Below are positions 44,339-56,266 of a DNA stretch of 64,000 nucleotides, in pieces. This stretch comes from Symsagittifera roscoffensis (lineage: Eukaryota; Xenacoelomorpha; Acoela; Convolutidae). Location of the stretch: contig NC_087064.1 of the NCBI RefSeq assembly GCF_963678635.1, positions 47,415,346-47,479,345 on the forward strand, written 5' to 3'. The first letter of the stretch is position 1. The number at the start of each line of letters is the position of its first letter. The notes under the pieces are model-generated. The model saw only the letters and a list, made by a program, of their open reading frames with translations. It made no database searches and was not told the DNA's origin. Both the position numbers and the translations under genes were made by a program.

Positions 44339-46120
44339 GGCGTTTAGGCAAAAACTTTCAATCATCGTAAGTCTTGCATAACCTGGAAACCTTTTTGAAA
44401 AAAAAAATCGGAAATTCTTTAAACGAGATAAACTAGATTTAATTGTAAGGCTTAACAATACCTGCCCACTTTTTGACCTAAGTTTTGCGTTTATAGGTTC
44501 ACTTCAGTCTGAACTGAAACAACTAAAAACAGCAACCGCCATGCTTAGAAAAACAAATTTTAGCAAACCGATTCGGTCTATGAAATTTGATCTATTTCAA
44601 GTTTCATTGCTGGGATAGCTTGCATAGGAAAACTTCTGTTGTTTGCAAAATGATTTGGTCTAATAAGAAACAACTTCAGGTTTTAGAGTTTTCATAGCTG
44701 CAATAGCTTGCTTGAGTAAAACTAACTTTTCTTGAACTGATTTGCTCTAAAGAGTAACTTGAAATAATTCAATGTTTCATTGCCTGAATAGCTTCCATAG
44801 GAGTACTTTAACTTTTCCCAAAACGATTGGATCTGAGAACCAATTGGAATGATATCAAAATTCCATCGCTTGAATGGCTTCAATGCAAAAACTTTCAAAG
44901 TTTCATTGCCTCAGTAGCTTCCTTAGGTTTTTTTAAATTTTCCAAAATGTTTTGGTCTGAGAACCATTTCAAATAATAGAAAATCAAAAGTTTTTGCCAT
45001 CCGATTTGCTCCAATAAAACAACTTGAAACTTTCCACAATTTCATAGCTTCAGTAGCTTGCTTTAGACGAAAATATTTTTTCGCGGACTAATTTGTTTCA
45101 TGGAATACTTTGAAATTTTTGCTTTATATGTTGCATATAAATTTTTTTTTTTGCAAATTAGTTTGCTCTGTTAAATAACTTCACAATTTCATCGCTTCAA
45201 TTGCTTTCTCAGAAAAACCTATTTTTTTTGGCAACTGATTCGCTCTCTGAAACAACTTGCTTGATTTGTAAGTTTCATTGCTTGAAAAACTTCCATTGGA
45301 CTACTATAACTTTTCCTAAAACGATTTGGTCTAAAAACCAATGGAAATATTCATAAGTTTCGGATTTTTTGTTTAACAGATTGCATAAAAATTTTATTTT
45401 TGCGATGCGAAACCCTAAAAGTTTCATCGCTTGAATGGCTTCTTTAGAAAAACTTGAATTTTTTGCTGTTTTTGCTTTCATGAAATCCTTTGGTTCCTTC
45501 CTAAGTTTCATAGCTGAAATAGCCTACTTTATACGAACTTAACTTTTCGCTGACTGATTTGGTCTATGGAATAAAATGAAATGTTTTATGTTTGTCGCCT
45601 AATAGATGGCATCGAAAATCCTGTATTTTAATGAACCAGTTCAAACTGTAAAATAAATTGAAATATTTAAGTTTCATCGCTTGTGTAGTTTGCTTTGAAA
45701 AACTGAAATTTCCACCTGCTAATTCAGCTCGACACAATATGCGTTATTTCTAAGTTTCCTTGCTTGAATAGTTTGCTCAGAACTACTTACCGCAAAAGGA
45801 TGTGGTCAAAGAACCAGCATGAAATATGCTTAATGGAATAACCTGAAATTACTCAGAGTTTCAGAGCTTGAATAGCTTGCTTAGAAGAGTTTGTTTTTTT
45901 GAGGACTGTTTTGCTCTAAGGAAAACGTTGAAATGTTTCAAGTTTTTTTTGCTCAATAGATTTCTCAGAAAAACTTGTATTTTTGCGAACCAGTCCGCTC
46001 TGAAATAACTTGAAATGTTGCAACGTTTTTTGCTGAATAGCTTGTTAGGAAAAATGTTTTTCGCCAGCTGATTCCCTCTCCGAAGCAACGTGAATAAGTT
46101 AGTTAAGTTTCATTGCTTGA
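44339..46120. repeat. 1.78-kb tandem block in the satellite, second copy
   Basis: Direct repeat of 42555-44338. At the junction tttcattgcttga runs into ggcgtttagg, with shared GA(G) at most. After 46120 the satellite continues as it presumably once did after 44338. Confidence 0.93.
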
Positions 46121-46439
46121 ATAGATTCCATGGGCCTACTAAACTTTTCCCGAAACGATTTGGCCAAAAAACCAACATGAAGTTTTTCAAAATTCCATTG
46201 ATTGAAAATTTGAAAACAAAAACTAAAAATTGTGCTCCTTTCAAAGGAAGCGCAATTTTAATGCTTCGTTCTGGATAACCTAAAATGCTAATTCTTAGAA
46301 TTAATTTTAAAGTTCAAAGTTATTATGAAAAAAAATTATATTTTTGGTTCCACGGGAAACTATTTGAGTTTAATCGGCTCAGTTTCCGCTTATCAACTAT
46401 TCAAGTTTCGTCGGCTGAGCTGCCGCTAGCAATATTAAT

Positions 46440-46630
46440 AAAGGCCATAGGTTGTGTTTCTGGACGTATTTTCACCAATGAAATCATGATTCCAGACGCT
46501 TTGAATTTTTTATTTGGTGGTAGTTTTTTTGGACTGAGTGGCTTTTTTCCCTTGTCTGCTAGCTTGCACTGCTCTTTTCATGTTGTATCGCAAGTGGTGC
46601 GACGCTCGGCTTTGTCTCTGGGTGAACAAA
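46440..46630 (+). repeat. 3' half of the dispersed repeat family inserted in the satellite
   Basis: The block tttctggacgtattttcacc ... gattccagacgctttg ... cttgtctgctagc ... atcgcaagtggtgcgacgct matches the end of the family as seen at 52608-52795. The satellite is interrupted by this and nearby non-satellite DNA (about 46220-46640) and resumes afterwards. An apparent 118-codon frame here is not supported as a gene. Confidence 0.6.
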
Positions 46631-47307
46631 ATCTGATTTAAAAAAAAATCAGAGCTTGAACAGCTTGTTTAGAAAAATTTAATTTTTCGCAGACTGATTT
46701 CCACTATGAAATAAATTGAAAACTTTAAAGTTTTTCGCTCAGTAGATTGCATTGTAAAAAACCTGTATTTTTGCAGACCAGTTTGTTCTGGAATAACTTG
46801 AAATATTTGAAAGTTTCATCGCTTGAATGGCTGCATGTTGAAAAAGTTTTTAGATTAATAGATTGCATAGAAAAGTTTGTATGTTTGCGAACCAGTCCGC
46901 TCTGTGAAATAGCTTCGCTTGAATAGCTTATAAAGAAAATTTCAAATCTTCTCCTGCTGATGTGAAATAATCTGACTTAACGTGGAAAGTTTTCGCATAA
47001 TAGATTGCATAGGTTTTCGCCATCCTGTTTTTAATTGAATCAATGTTTCAAAATTTCAGAGCTTGAGTAGCTTGCTTGGAAAAACTTAAATTTTAGCAGT
47101 CCGATTCGCTAGTTGAAATAACTTAAATATTTCAAAGTTTGATAGCTTGAATAGCTTGCATAAAAAACGTAGTTTTCGCGAATCGATATGATCTACGAAA
47201 TTTGAAAAATTTCTAACAAGTTCACAATACGGCTTAACTTGAAGTTTTTCCATGTTTTTTGCTCCAATAGCTTGTTCACAATAACAACTTGTTTTTTGCG
47301 AATCTAA

Positions 47308-48514
47308 TGATTTTTGGGGACGGTCTTGCTAGTTTATATTAATGCTGTCATAGGATACTCAGGTATACGTGCACTTGTTGAGTTCAAATCAAGTTAACCT
47401 GCTAGAAGTTAAATTGCGCTGTTTATGAAATTCAAAGAGCTTCAAGGTTACATTTTTAATTCGAAGTTGACGCTTGTTTTTCAAACAGAAAAACTTTTTT
47501 GTTTGCTTGCGTGCATTTCCTTGATTTTTTGTTCAACTGTCTGTTGGCTGTTTTTTTTATTAGACGAGCTGAGAGTATGATGCAATTTTTTTTCAAACTA
47601 AGTCCCTAGCAAATGTGATTTTGTTGGCACGTTTGGAGGTTGCACTTTTGAATGTACGATTTTGTTGGCACGATTTTTGGTGGCACGTTTGAAGGTGCTA
47701 CTTATAGTGGCAAGTTTGAGTGAGGAGGTTTCATTGGCTGTGCAAAACCTTGTGCTTTGACTTTGATTTTTTAGTTGCATTTGATATTGACATCAATTGA
47801 AGCGAAAACAAAACAATTTGTTTCATGCAACAGTACAATTAAAACTCCTTTTCAGAATTTGCTACTCACTATGATTCCAATTTTTGAAATAGAAATCATG
47901 AATTTTTTTGCATTTTTAAGCTCTCGAATCTTTTACCGCTTTCTTGCTTGTGCTTGCGACGCTGAAGTTTTCTTTTTCTGATGTTTGCAACATGCAGTTT
48001 TGTCTCTGTGTGATCGATGTTTTTTTCTAACAAGTTGAAACTAAAATGGAAAATCGAGATGTTCTTTTACTTTTCGCTGATTTTATAGTTCACTAACTGC
48101 TTTCTAACTGTTTATTGACTACGCTATGATCTTCTTTTCCCCCTATTTTGATGGATTTAAGAATTGTTTGGGAAATTTTTTCAACAGTTCGAATGCTTAA
48201 AATGAGTTTATTCTGAAAGTTGAAAATTAGCTTTCATTTCAATTTTTTTATCATAATCTAATATTTTTGTAAAAAAAATTAAAGTTCAGTTTCTACTACC
48301 GATCTAGCTCTCCTATTTATATAAAAGCAATATTTTAATCATTAGTTTATTTAGTGTATCGCAAGTGGTGAGAAACTCCGCTGCGCCTGTGTAAAATTTC
48401 ATGTATCCTATTAATTAGAAAACGGAGAAGTCTTGAATTAAATAGTTCTGGATTTTTTGAACTAATAAAAGCTCTAAGCTGATAAATTATATTGAAAAAA
48501 TTTGGTAGGTCAGA
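47308..48514. repeat. Segmental duplication, left part, copy A
   Basis: It matches 55044-56266 at about 94-96%, starting at tgatttttggggacgg and ending at aggtcagaag. It contains a tandem stretch with 'gttggcacgtttg' variants (47618-47730) and a tail of the dispersed repeat family (48358-48393). Confidence 0.88.
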
Positions 48515-50191
48515 AGAGATCTTTTAAAGTCGAGTGCATGCCTGTCCATTTCTGTTTGTTTGTGACTATTTTACGGCCGAAATTTGATGAAGTGGATTCA
48601 ATTGTTATAAAATCTGGTAGTTTTAATCCTTAGCATAGCTATTGTTTCCTAATTCCCGAAGCTGGAATTACTTAACAAGGGCCATACTCTGCTAGTTGAG
48701 TACCTCTTGAATCGACTTCGCAGTAATCGCGTCATTTGATTTTTCACCAGTTTCTCTCGTTGTGGCTTAGTTCCAAAAACCATTAGTTATTATTCAGTTT
48801 TTTTTTTCAGTATTAAATACATCTACCGCCTCAATCGTTTTGCTCTTTATCGAATTTGTAAGTTTTACTATTCTCTGGATCGTAATCGGAAGCAACAGAT
48901 TTGCTTGTTTTTGATCCCACAAGGTAGGTTCAAAACTATTTGGGAATTTTGGGAATGTCCTTTTTTCATGCAGCATCAGGTACCACAACGGAATATCGTA
49001 TGGGTGGATAATGCTATCTTTTTGAATGCCTGTAACTCTTAATGTGAGCTGCAATCAAAATTTCCCAAATAGTTTTCTCCGTGCCACGGATAAATGGGCT
49101 TCAAATTTTGGCTTTCTAGACTAATTTAGAGCAAAAATTGGATTCCCAAGGGCGAAGTTTTTCTCACAGTTCCAGTAAAGCCTTTGAAATATAAATATGT
49201 ATTTTAAACTTTTAAGGTATTGGATATTACTTTGGAAAGATAAATTCAACTCTTCCCCAGTTTTTTATGGGCTACAGACGATGTGGAAAGTTTTTTTTTG
49301 CAAACTTTAAAGGAATCTGCAGAGCATTCAAGTCAGTTATATGAGAGAAAACAACTTTGACTAAATTAAAGTTTTATTAAAAAGTTGCTATTTCGTCATA
49401 GTTGAACACTATCACCACCAGAGCCAACAGGGTTTTCCTCAAATCAAAGCCTGACTGTTTTTTTTTCACAGAAGTTTTTACTATTTTCATGTCATCCATC
49501 CTTTCTTGTGATTTTATTGAGTTTATATTCACTCTGGGAAATGAATGTGGAAACTGGCTTCGCCCAGTCGACGTCTGAGCCAGTTATTTTGCCTCCTTAC
49601 CTTTCACCTTTTATTTGCTCTCTGTCATATTATCTCACTCCTTTCCTCTATTTGTGATGCAAATTTTATGCCATTCCATGCCTGTTCCAATCTCACCAAT
49701 TTGTTTGCTCGCTTAAAGACCCCTAAAAATGATGGCCTAAGTGTCAGCACGTCGATGAAGGCTTCCCCGAAAACTTAGTGCGGGTTAATAGAAAATTTTT
49801 TAAAACACATATTTTTGGACTTTTGGATAATTGTAGTACGAGGTTTAAAATCTCCCCATCTCACTGTTTTTTTTTGTTCAAGAATGTATTTTATCCATCT
49901 GTTTTTTTTCGCTTTTGTGGATTTTCGGTTGAAAGATGTACTTCACCTGTTACGGTTAGTTAACGTTACTTGAGGTAAAATGTAATCATAAGCGTTATTA
50001 TTCCTTGATTATTCATGATATATAATAGTACCTCTTCGCTGAGAACAAACTCTCTCTTACCCTTTTAATTCTTCAAACCTCATGGGGCTTGCTTATCAGA
50101 TTTTTCCAGACATTTTTGTGGCGATAACTTAAATGATTAACCGTTTTCGGTTGGAAATAAAACTTTCGATTTTCCCAATATGATTTTTATA
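48515..50191. other. 1.68-kb segment present in copy A and absent from copy B
   Basis: In copy B the flanks meet directly at 56266 (cagaag/atagtttc). Shared AAG/AGAT at the two edges allows either an insertion in A or a microhomology deletion in B. I see no terminal repeats. Apart from the possible exon at 48829-49045 it holds nothing recognised. Confidence 0.6.
48829..49045 (-). CDS. Possible isolated exon of unknown function
   Basis: On the minus strand a frame without stops shows ordinary, non-repetitive amino-acid composition, unlike the surrounding T-rich frames: LRVTGIQKDSIIHPYDIPLW, then MLHEKRTFPKFPNSFEPTLW and LLLPITIQRIVKLTNSI. It is preceded by an acceptor-like tttgattgcag and followed by a donor-like gtagatg. 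I do not recognise the family. It may be part of a transposon protein or of a gene whose other exons I could not find. Confidence 0.25.
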
Positions 50192-52751
50192 AGATAGTTT
50201 CAAAATACAGTTATAGCTTTAGAGTACCTATACACAAGTGAGTAGAATTCAAGCTATTTTTTTGTTTTCATTGCGAAAAGAATTTGAAAAGCCAATGCTG
50301 CGAATTTTTCGAAAAACCATTTTAAAAAATGTTTGATAAAAGACAATTTTTCAGTTTTTCGACTACTGATTTTTCTTAATGCAGTGATGTCCATTTTTCA
50401 AGTAAATCAGTTTGGCACCTTCTGGCACCTGTTTTAATTTGCAAATTAGAGGTTTTGCTTTGATTCGGACTGCCGTCCGTCTGTGTATCTTTGTCGGCTT
50501 ACTTCCCGTAGCCCGTTTTTTGAAGGTTCAACTTTCTTCCTGTAACACCCGTGCTTGAGACTACAGATCTTGGAGTTCGATTCCAGTTGACACCCGTGCT
50601 TGAGACTACAGGAGTTTGATTCCAGTTGGGATCTGTTTTTTTTTGCAAACTTTCGGCTATTTTATGTTATTCTCTGTCTGCTAGTGTTTGTCGGCTTAGT
50701 TCCCGCAGCAAGAATTTTTTTGAAAGTTTGGCTTCTTTATAGCATTTCGAAAACTTGTGTGATTATGTTTACTCAGATTTATGTTTACTTCGCCCCTGTG
50801 TGATTATGTTTACTCAGATTTACTTATTGAAATGAGGAAACTAAAATAAGAATAATTATTTAAGTTTAAATATAACATTTTAAATGAAAAACAATTTAAA
50901 TTGTACCAAAGGGACCATTGAGTTTGTATCTTTGAATTGTTGCTAGTTTATTATACGAAATTTTGCTTGTAAAATATAAACAACTCTAAGTTTGTGGATA
51001 ATTTCAATGTTAAATTTAAAAAGTATTAAATTAAGAACTTTATCAGCAGAAAAATGTGAAATTGAGAAATTTTATCAGCAGTTTCAATTTATTTTTTGCA
51101 AGTTTTTTTGTGAATGTCTTCTGCACTATGTCTTCTGCAGAAATTATGTTTGTTCTTTTTATAGAAAAATAATGATGGAATCAGTAAAACCAATTTCATT
51201 AACCAAGAATTTCATTAATCAGATGTTGCACTGCTTTTCGGCAATTCGATACCCTGGCCACTTAAACGTTTCATGACTTCCAATTTTCGAAGTGTGATTT
51301 GAGCTTGTAAATTGGGAGAGATCGTGCGCCTCAATAAAAAGCAGTTTATACTAAAATTTGTCTACTCCAGAGGCTATTGTTTTTTGAGTATTTATCAGTC
51401 AGATAAAACTGCTAAACATCGTCAAGTTGTATATTACTGTGATTTCAATTTAAAAATCAATTTTAGAAAATTCTTCCTTAATCATTAACCGTTTGGGGGA
51501 AAGGAAATAGTCTAAACATGGATAGGGTGAGTAAATTTACGAGGGCTAGACCATCAGTAGTCTCAACTGTGTTCTGTTACAGGCGTTTTAATTAGCCTTT
51601 GCGCACTCAAAGAAAGACAGTGTATCTGGACTGGCAAAGGCTCAGAACGTGGTTTGGTTTCTCTCATTAATTTAGAAATTCAGTACTTCGCTGTGTTAAA
51701 AATAGCTTTTTTGCCCTCGTGGATGTTCTTCGCTTTTGCCGTTTGGTCCTTTATGGTTAATTTCTGTTCTTTTTGCGCATGCTTCGACTGACGCAGAATC
51801 TTGTTTGATGGTCAAACGATACCTTCTCCAAGCTTAAAAACAAAGTTAGTAAAAGAAGAGGTTTGGCCTGTTTAAGAGTTGATGAACGTCGGGATGATTT
51901 TTTGTCAGGAAATTTATTAAGTTCTGTTCAGTCTCAAATTTTTCGCAGTCTTTGATTTTTGATTTCTTTCAGTTCAGTTCGTTTCTTTTGTTAAAAGAAC
52001 GTCAAACTCCACTATCGAGTAGAAAAAGTGTAAACTTTTTGCAAATTTGAGCGAATTTTAGTTTCGAAAGTGGGATTTAATTTTCAGATTTCCCAGGGAA
52101 TTAAAATTTTCACTTACTGATCCATATTGGTAATTTCCAAGTTTACCGCCGGTATCTTATTTCATAATGAATTCAAACTTTTTACAACTCGAACGGGTAA
52201 GGTCCTGGGTTCGAATCTGGCCAGAACTTGTTTTTTTTTCAAACGGGAAATATTCTGTTTCAAAAAAAACGTCGGCCTATCATTCGTCTGCTTGTTTTTT
52301 TGGTGGAGTCGCCACAAAATTTTTCTCGCTGCACGTAATTTCCATTGTAGCTGCTTCTGGCGTTTTATTTACGCGTTCTTGTAATTTCACTTGCCTTGAC
52401 TTCGTATATTTTGCTTTTTTTGCTTAACATGTGTTTTTGGTCGAATTTTTTTGGGTCGTGTTTACATATATTTAATGATCTTATCCAGACCTTATAAATT
52501 GCTAAAAAAAACTTTGAGTTAAATTTTCACTTCAGCGTTTTTGTGACAACATGCCAACAACCTTGCCGCTTGATTTTTTTTGAGTTTTTATTAAACGACA
52601 TCCCTTGTTTCTCTGGACGTGTTTTCACAGATATAGCATCATTCCAGACAACATGTTGAAGTCTTTTTAGCTCTAGTTTTATCGATTTTTTTAAGATTTT
52701 TGAAATAAATGGCTTTCCTTTTCTGTCTGCTACTATGCAATGGGGTTTTAT
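50191..52751. repeat. Segmental duplication, right part, copy A
   Basis: It matches 56265-59412 at about 90-95%. It includes a 'gtgcttgagactacagatct' block with a box B-like gttcgattcc that is locally doubled at 50550-50625, and a full 3' copy of the dispersed repeat (52130-52795). No gene is seen. Confidence 0.85.
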
Positions 52752-52800
52752 TTTGAATTGCTGAAGGTTTGAAGCTCCGCTTTGCCTCTGTGTTTATTGT
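52130..52800 (+). repeat. Dispersed repeat family, long 3' copy
   Basis: It begins near the box B-like gggttcgaatctggccagaa (52206). The body has gtctgcttgtttttttggtg and the block tttctctggacgtgttttca. It ends with gaagctccgctttgcctctg near 52775. Related copies lie at 58775-59412 and 62600-62850. Confidence 0.65.
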
Positions 52801-53241
52801 TCTTTTGTTTTGCTTGGCTTGTATCTTAGCATGATCATTTGTATATATCCAGACATACGAAATGTTTAGTAAACCTGTTTTTCGAAAAAAAATTCAGGTT
52901 TTTGTTGAAAGAAAATTGTTGCTCGAATAATTAGAATAGAATTACAGATGAAAACAGTAAAAAACAGTTGTTTAGTTTTCAAGAAATCAAATTTTGTTCA
53001 TTTATGTACAGTTTAAATTTATTTCAAATTGGAGTACAAACTTTTTGTTTATATAATCAGCAATTTGTTCACAAGCAAAGCTTTTTTTCTCTTTTTTTTC
53101 CAACCTAAGTCGCAAATATTAGTGTTCAATTTGAAAGTGTTCCCTCTTGATCAACAACCAGCTTTTAAGTACGGCCAATGCTAAGGATATTAACACAGCC
53201 TATTATATTACAAGTAGCACTTAAGCTTCAAGGTATCATGG
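52801..53241. other. AT-rich spacer, nothing recognised
   Basis: No frame or repeat is supported. A 'tttttccaacctaagtcgcaaat' phrase near 53095 echoes one at 22036. Confidence 0.35.
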
Positions 53242-53312
53242 ATCTGTAGCGTAGAGGCAGGGAAGGAGACCCGGAACAAAATAAGAGGGTTCGAACTTGG
53301 GCAAGGTCGGAT
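53242..53312 (+). repeat. tRNA-like sequence with pol III box A and box B matches
   Basis: A perfect box A pattern, TAGCGTAGAGG (about 53248), is followed 35-40 bases later by GGTTCGAACTT, a near match to box B. The acceptor stem does not close, so this is a tRNA-derived repeat head and not a tRNA gene. Confidence 0.5.
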
Positions 53313-53407
53313 GTTTTTATTGAACTTTTTATGACTGAAGCTTTTGGTTGTTAGGTACATTTTCTGAAAATTGCAGAAATTACTGGGCTGATTTAGATAG
53401 TGGAACC

Positions 53408-53474
53408 TTCCTTTCCTTTCCTTTCCTTTCCTTTCCTTTCCTTTCTTTTCCTTTCCTTTCTTTTCCTTTCCTTC
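53408..53474 (+). repeat. CTTTC pentanucleotide microsatellite
   Basis: About 13 units of ctttc with two ttttc variants. It gives rise to spurious frames on both strands. Confidence 0.95.
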
Positions 53475-53624
53475 CACAATCCAAAAAACAAATACTTCTA
53501 ATTTTTAAATTAGAAGTTGATTCGAAATAAAAATCATGTTTTGACTCCAAACTATCCCAAAAGTGCCCTGAAGTTTTAACTTTTTTCAAAATCTGAATGC
53601 GAAAACTTTCGGGAATTCGGTCCC

Positions 53625-53890
53625 TACTTCGGCCACCCAAATGTTTCACGACTTCCAATTTTCGACGTGTGATTTGGTCGTCATATACAATAAGTTTAGA
53701 GGAGGCGTGCACCAAACTTCAGATTTTGTTAAGGAATCTCTTATCGCTTCAGAAAATCAGTTTTCGGTTTTGTGGCTCTCATTGATGTTCTTTGCTCTTG
53801 CTGTTTGTTGTTTGAGGCTGTTTTCTGTTATTTTTGGGCATGCTTCGATTCATGTTGATCTCCTTTGATATTCAAACGATTCTCTCACAA
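53625..53890 (+). repeat. Diverged extra copy of part of the segmental duplication
   Basis: The phrases ggccacccaaatgtttcacg, acttccaattttcgacgtgt and gcatgcttcgattcatgttg match 51254-51300 and 51780-51830 at about 75%. The intervening part is shortened. Confidence 0.5.
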
Positions 53891-55043
53891 AACACACAAA
53901 AAAATTGTGGTCTGTTCATTGGTTTGATGGTTTAAGTGGTGTGGTGCTTGTTTAGTTTGGAAAAATTTAATATGCCGCTGGCACTTCAAAAGATTGAAAT
54001 ATATTGCGCATTTATTATCCCATTTTGGATTTTAGTAGTCAAACTAGTCGTAAATCAAACTGCTATTACTTTAAGAAACGTGATCTCAGGTGAAGTATAA
54101 TTTCATTTGTGAATCTTACTCATCATTATCTTTCAGAATAAAAAACTGTCGGTAGGTAATCGAAGTTTGTCTTGAGAAAAAAACAACTAGAGCACTTCAA
54201 TTTAAATTTTTTAGCAATGAGACATTTTTAAGTTTTCTTACTAGATGCGCGGTAAGTTGGCACTGCTCGCTTAGTTTTTTGAAAGTTCTATCTATGATGC
54301 AAGCTTGACACGGGAAGCGTTCAAGAGGCAATCTAAACGGTCATGCATGTTATTACTCATGAATGAACCATTAGTATTTGATGCTAACAGTCCTAAAAGT
54401 AGTTATAGAAGGCCAATTATTGGATTATTTGGAACATTTTGAGCTTTGCCCTGATATACGAGCAGTCTTATTCAGACTATCATTTTATTTATTCAGCTTT
54501 TTTTGAACTTTTCTGTATATAGATTTATCGGCATTAGAGTCTCTGGTTAAGTTAGGTCAAAATTGTGTATAATTGAGTTTGTGATTAATTTTGCTTGCCT
54601 AAACTTTTAATTTGGAACCTTTGGGGTAATGAAAAAGAACTTCCTACAAGGAAATTTTTTTTAGCGAAAAGAGATTTTTCAAATAACAAAAAAAGTTGTG
54701 GCTTTCTTGGACGAGTTTGTTTCTGGGGAAATTTGCGTTAGAATAACAGCTTGTTTTTGAAGGCAGCCCTGTCAATGATGTGAGGGCGAGGTAAGGGAAT
54801 TGTCGTAGCCATAAACTAAGCACTAAGTTTGACAATAGAACATCTTTTTTCCTTTTGAGTTTTTTTGATTACCTGAGGTGTTTGCTGCAAAAACTCGATC
54901 GACTGAGTAATTGTTAAAGTTTTAAATTTTCTCAAAGCTTATATGGGAAGAAATAGTCCTGATTTTTCTCAAAACAATAATTTCGAACCGTATTGTTTTC
55001 GCGTTTTCTTTTCTGTTCGGCTGAATTGGACTATATTAGCGAC
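53891..55043. other. AT-rich intergenic DNA, nothing recognised
   Basis: I see no domain, exon or clear repeat in either strand. Confidence 0.4.
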
Positions 55044-56266
55044 TGATTTTTGGGGACGGGCTTGCTAGTTTATATTAATGCTGTCATAGGATACTCAGGT
55101 ATACGTGAACTAAATGAGTTCAAATAAAGTTAACCTGCTAGAAGTTAAATTGCGCTGTTTATGAAATTCAAAGAGCTTCAAGGCCACGTTTTTAATTCGA
55201 AATTGACGCTTGTTTTTCAAACGCAAAAACTTTTTTCTGTTTGCTTGCGTGCATTTCCTTGATTTTTTGTTCAACTGTCTGTTGGCTGTTTTCTTTATTA
55301 GACGAGCTGAGAGTATGATGCAATTTTTTTTTCAAACTAAGTCGCTAGCAAATGTGATTTGTTGGCACGTTTGAAGGTTGCACTTTTGAATGTACGATTT
55401 TGTTGGCACGATTTTGGTGGCACGTTTGAAGGTGCTACTTATGGTGGCATTTTTGAGTGAGGAGGTTTCATTGGCTGTGCAAAACCTTGTGCTTTGACAT
55501 TTGATTTTTGTGAGCTGCATTTGATTTTGACAGATGATGCTTTTTTAATTCATCAATTGAAGCGAAAAATAACAATTTGTTTCATGCAACAGTACAATTA
55601 AAACTCCTTTTCAGAATTTGCTACTCACTATGATTCCAATTTTTGAAATTCAAATTATTTTTTTTTTGCATTTTTAAGCTCTCGTATCTTTTACCGCTTT
55701 CTTGCTTGTGCTTGCGACGCTGAAGTTTTCTTTCTCTGATGTTTGCAACATGCAGTTTTGTCTCTGTGTGATCGATGTTTTTTTTCTAACAAGTTGAAAC
55801 TAAAATGGGAAATCGAGATGTTCGTTTACTTTTCTTTGATTTTATAGTTCACTAACTGCTTTCTAACTGTTTAATGACTACGCCATGATCTACTTTTCCC
55901 TCTATTTTGATGGATTTAAGAATTGTTTGGGAAGTTTTTTCAACATTTCGAATGCTAAAAATGAGTTTATTCTGAAAGTTGAAAATTAGCTTTCATTTCT
56001 TTTTTTCATCATTAGCTAATATTTTTGTTACATTTAAATTTAAAGTTCAGTTTCTACCGATCTAGCTCTCCTATTTATATAAACGCAATATTTTAATCAT
56101 TATTTTATTTTGTGTGTCGCTGGTGGTTAGAAACTCCGCTGCGCCTATGTAAAATTTTGTATATCCTATTAATTAGAAAACGGAGTCTTGAATTAAATAG
56201 TTCTGGATTTTCAACTCATAAAAGCTCTAAGCTGATAAATTATATTGAAAAAATTTGGTAGGTCAG
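55044..56266. repeat. Segmental duplication, left part, copy B
   Basis: Counterpart of 47308-48514 with scattered substitutions and small indels. Its right edge joins directly to the counterpart of 50192. Confidence 0.88.

Larger units (their letters stand above)
42720..47305. repeat. Degenerate ~84-bp satellite array
   Basis: A phrase of the type gtttcattgcttgaatagct, followed by tgcttagaaaaactt, then tttggtct or ttgctct and aataacttgaaa, recurs every 82-85 bp. Many units are replaced by a sister form with gctcaatagattgcataaaa. Units are about 65-85% alike. I count roughly 50 across the array. Short minus-strand frames come from the repeat itself. Confidence 0.85.

Noticed and set aside
46285-46641. 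A 118-codon plus-strand frame
   Set aside because: It runs through the 3' part of the dispersed repeat inserted in the satellite; the corresponding frame is not conserved in other copies.
42690-47305. Repeated Lys/Phe-rich minus-strand frames of about 78 codons
   Set aside because: They follow the ~84-bp satellite period and recur only where the satellite is duplicated.
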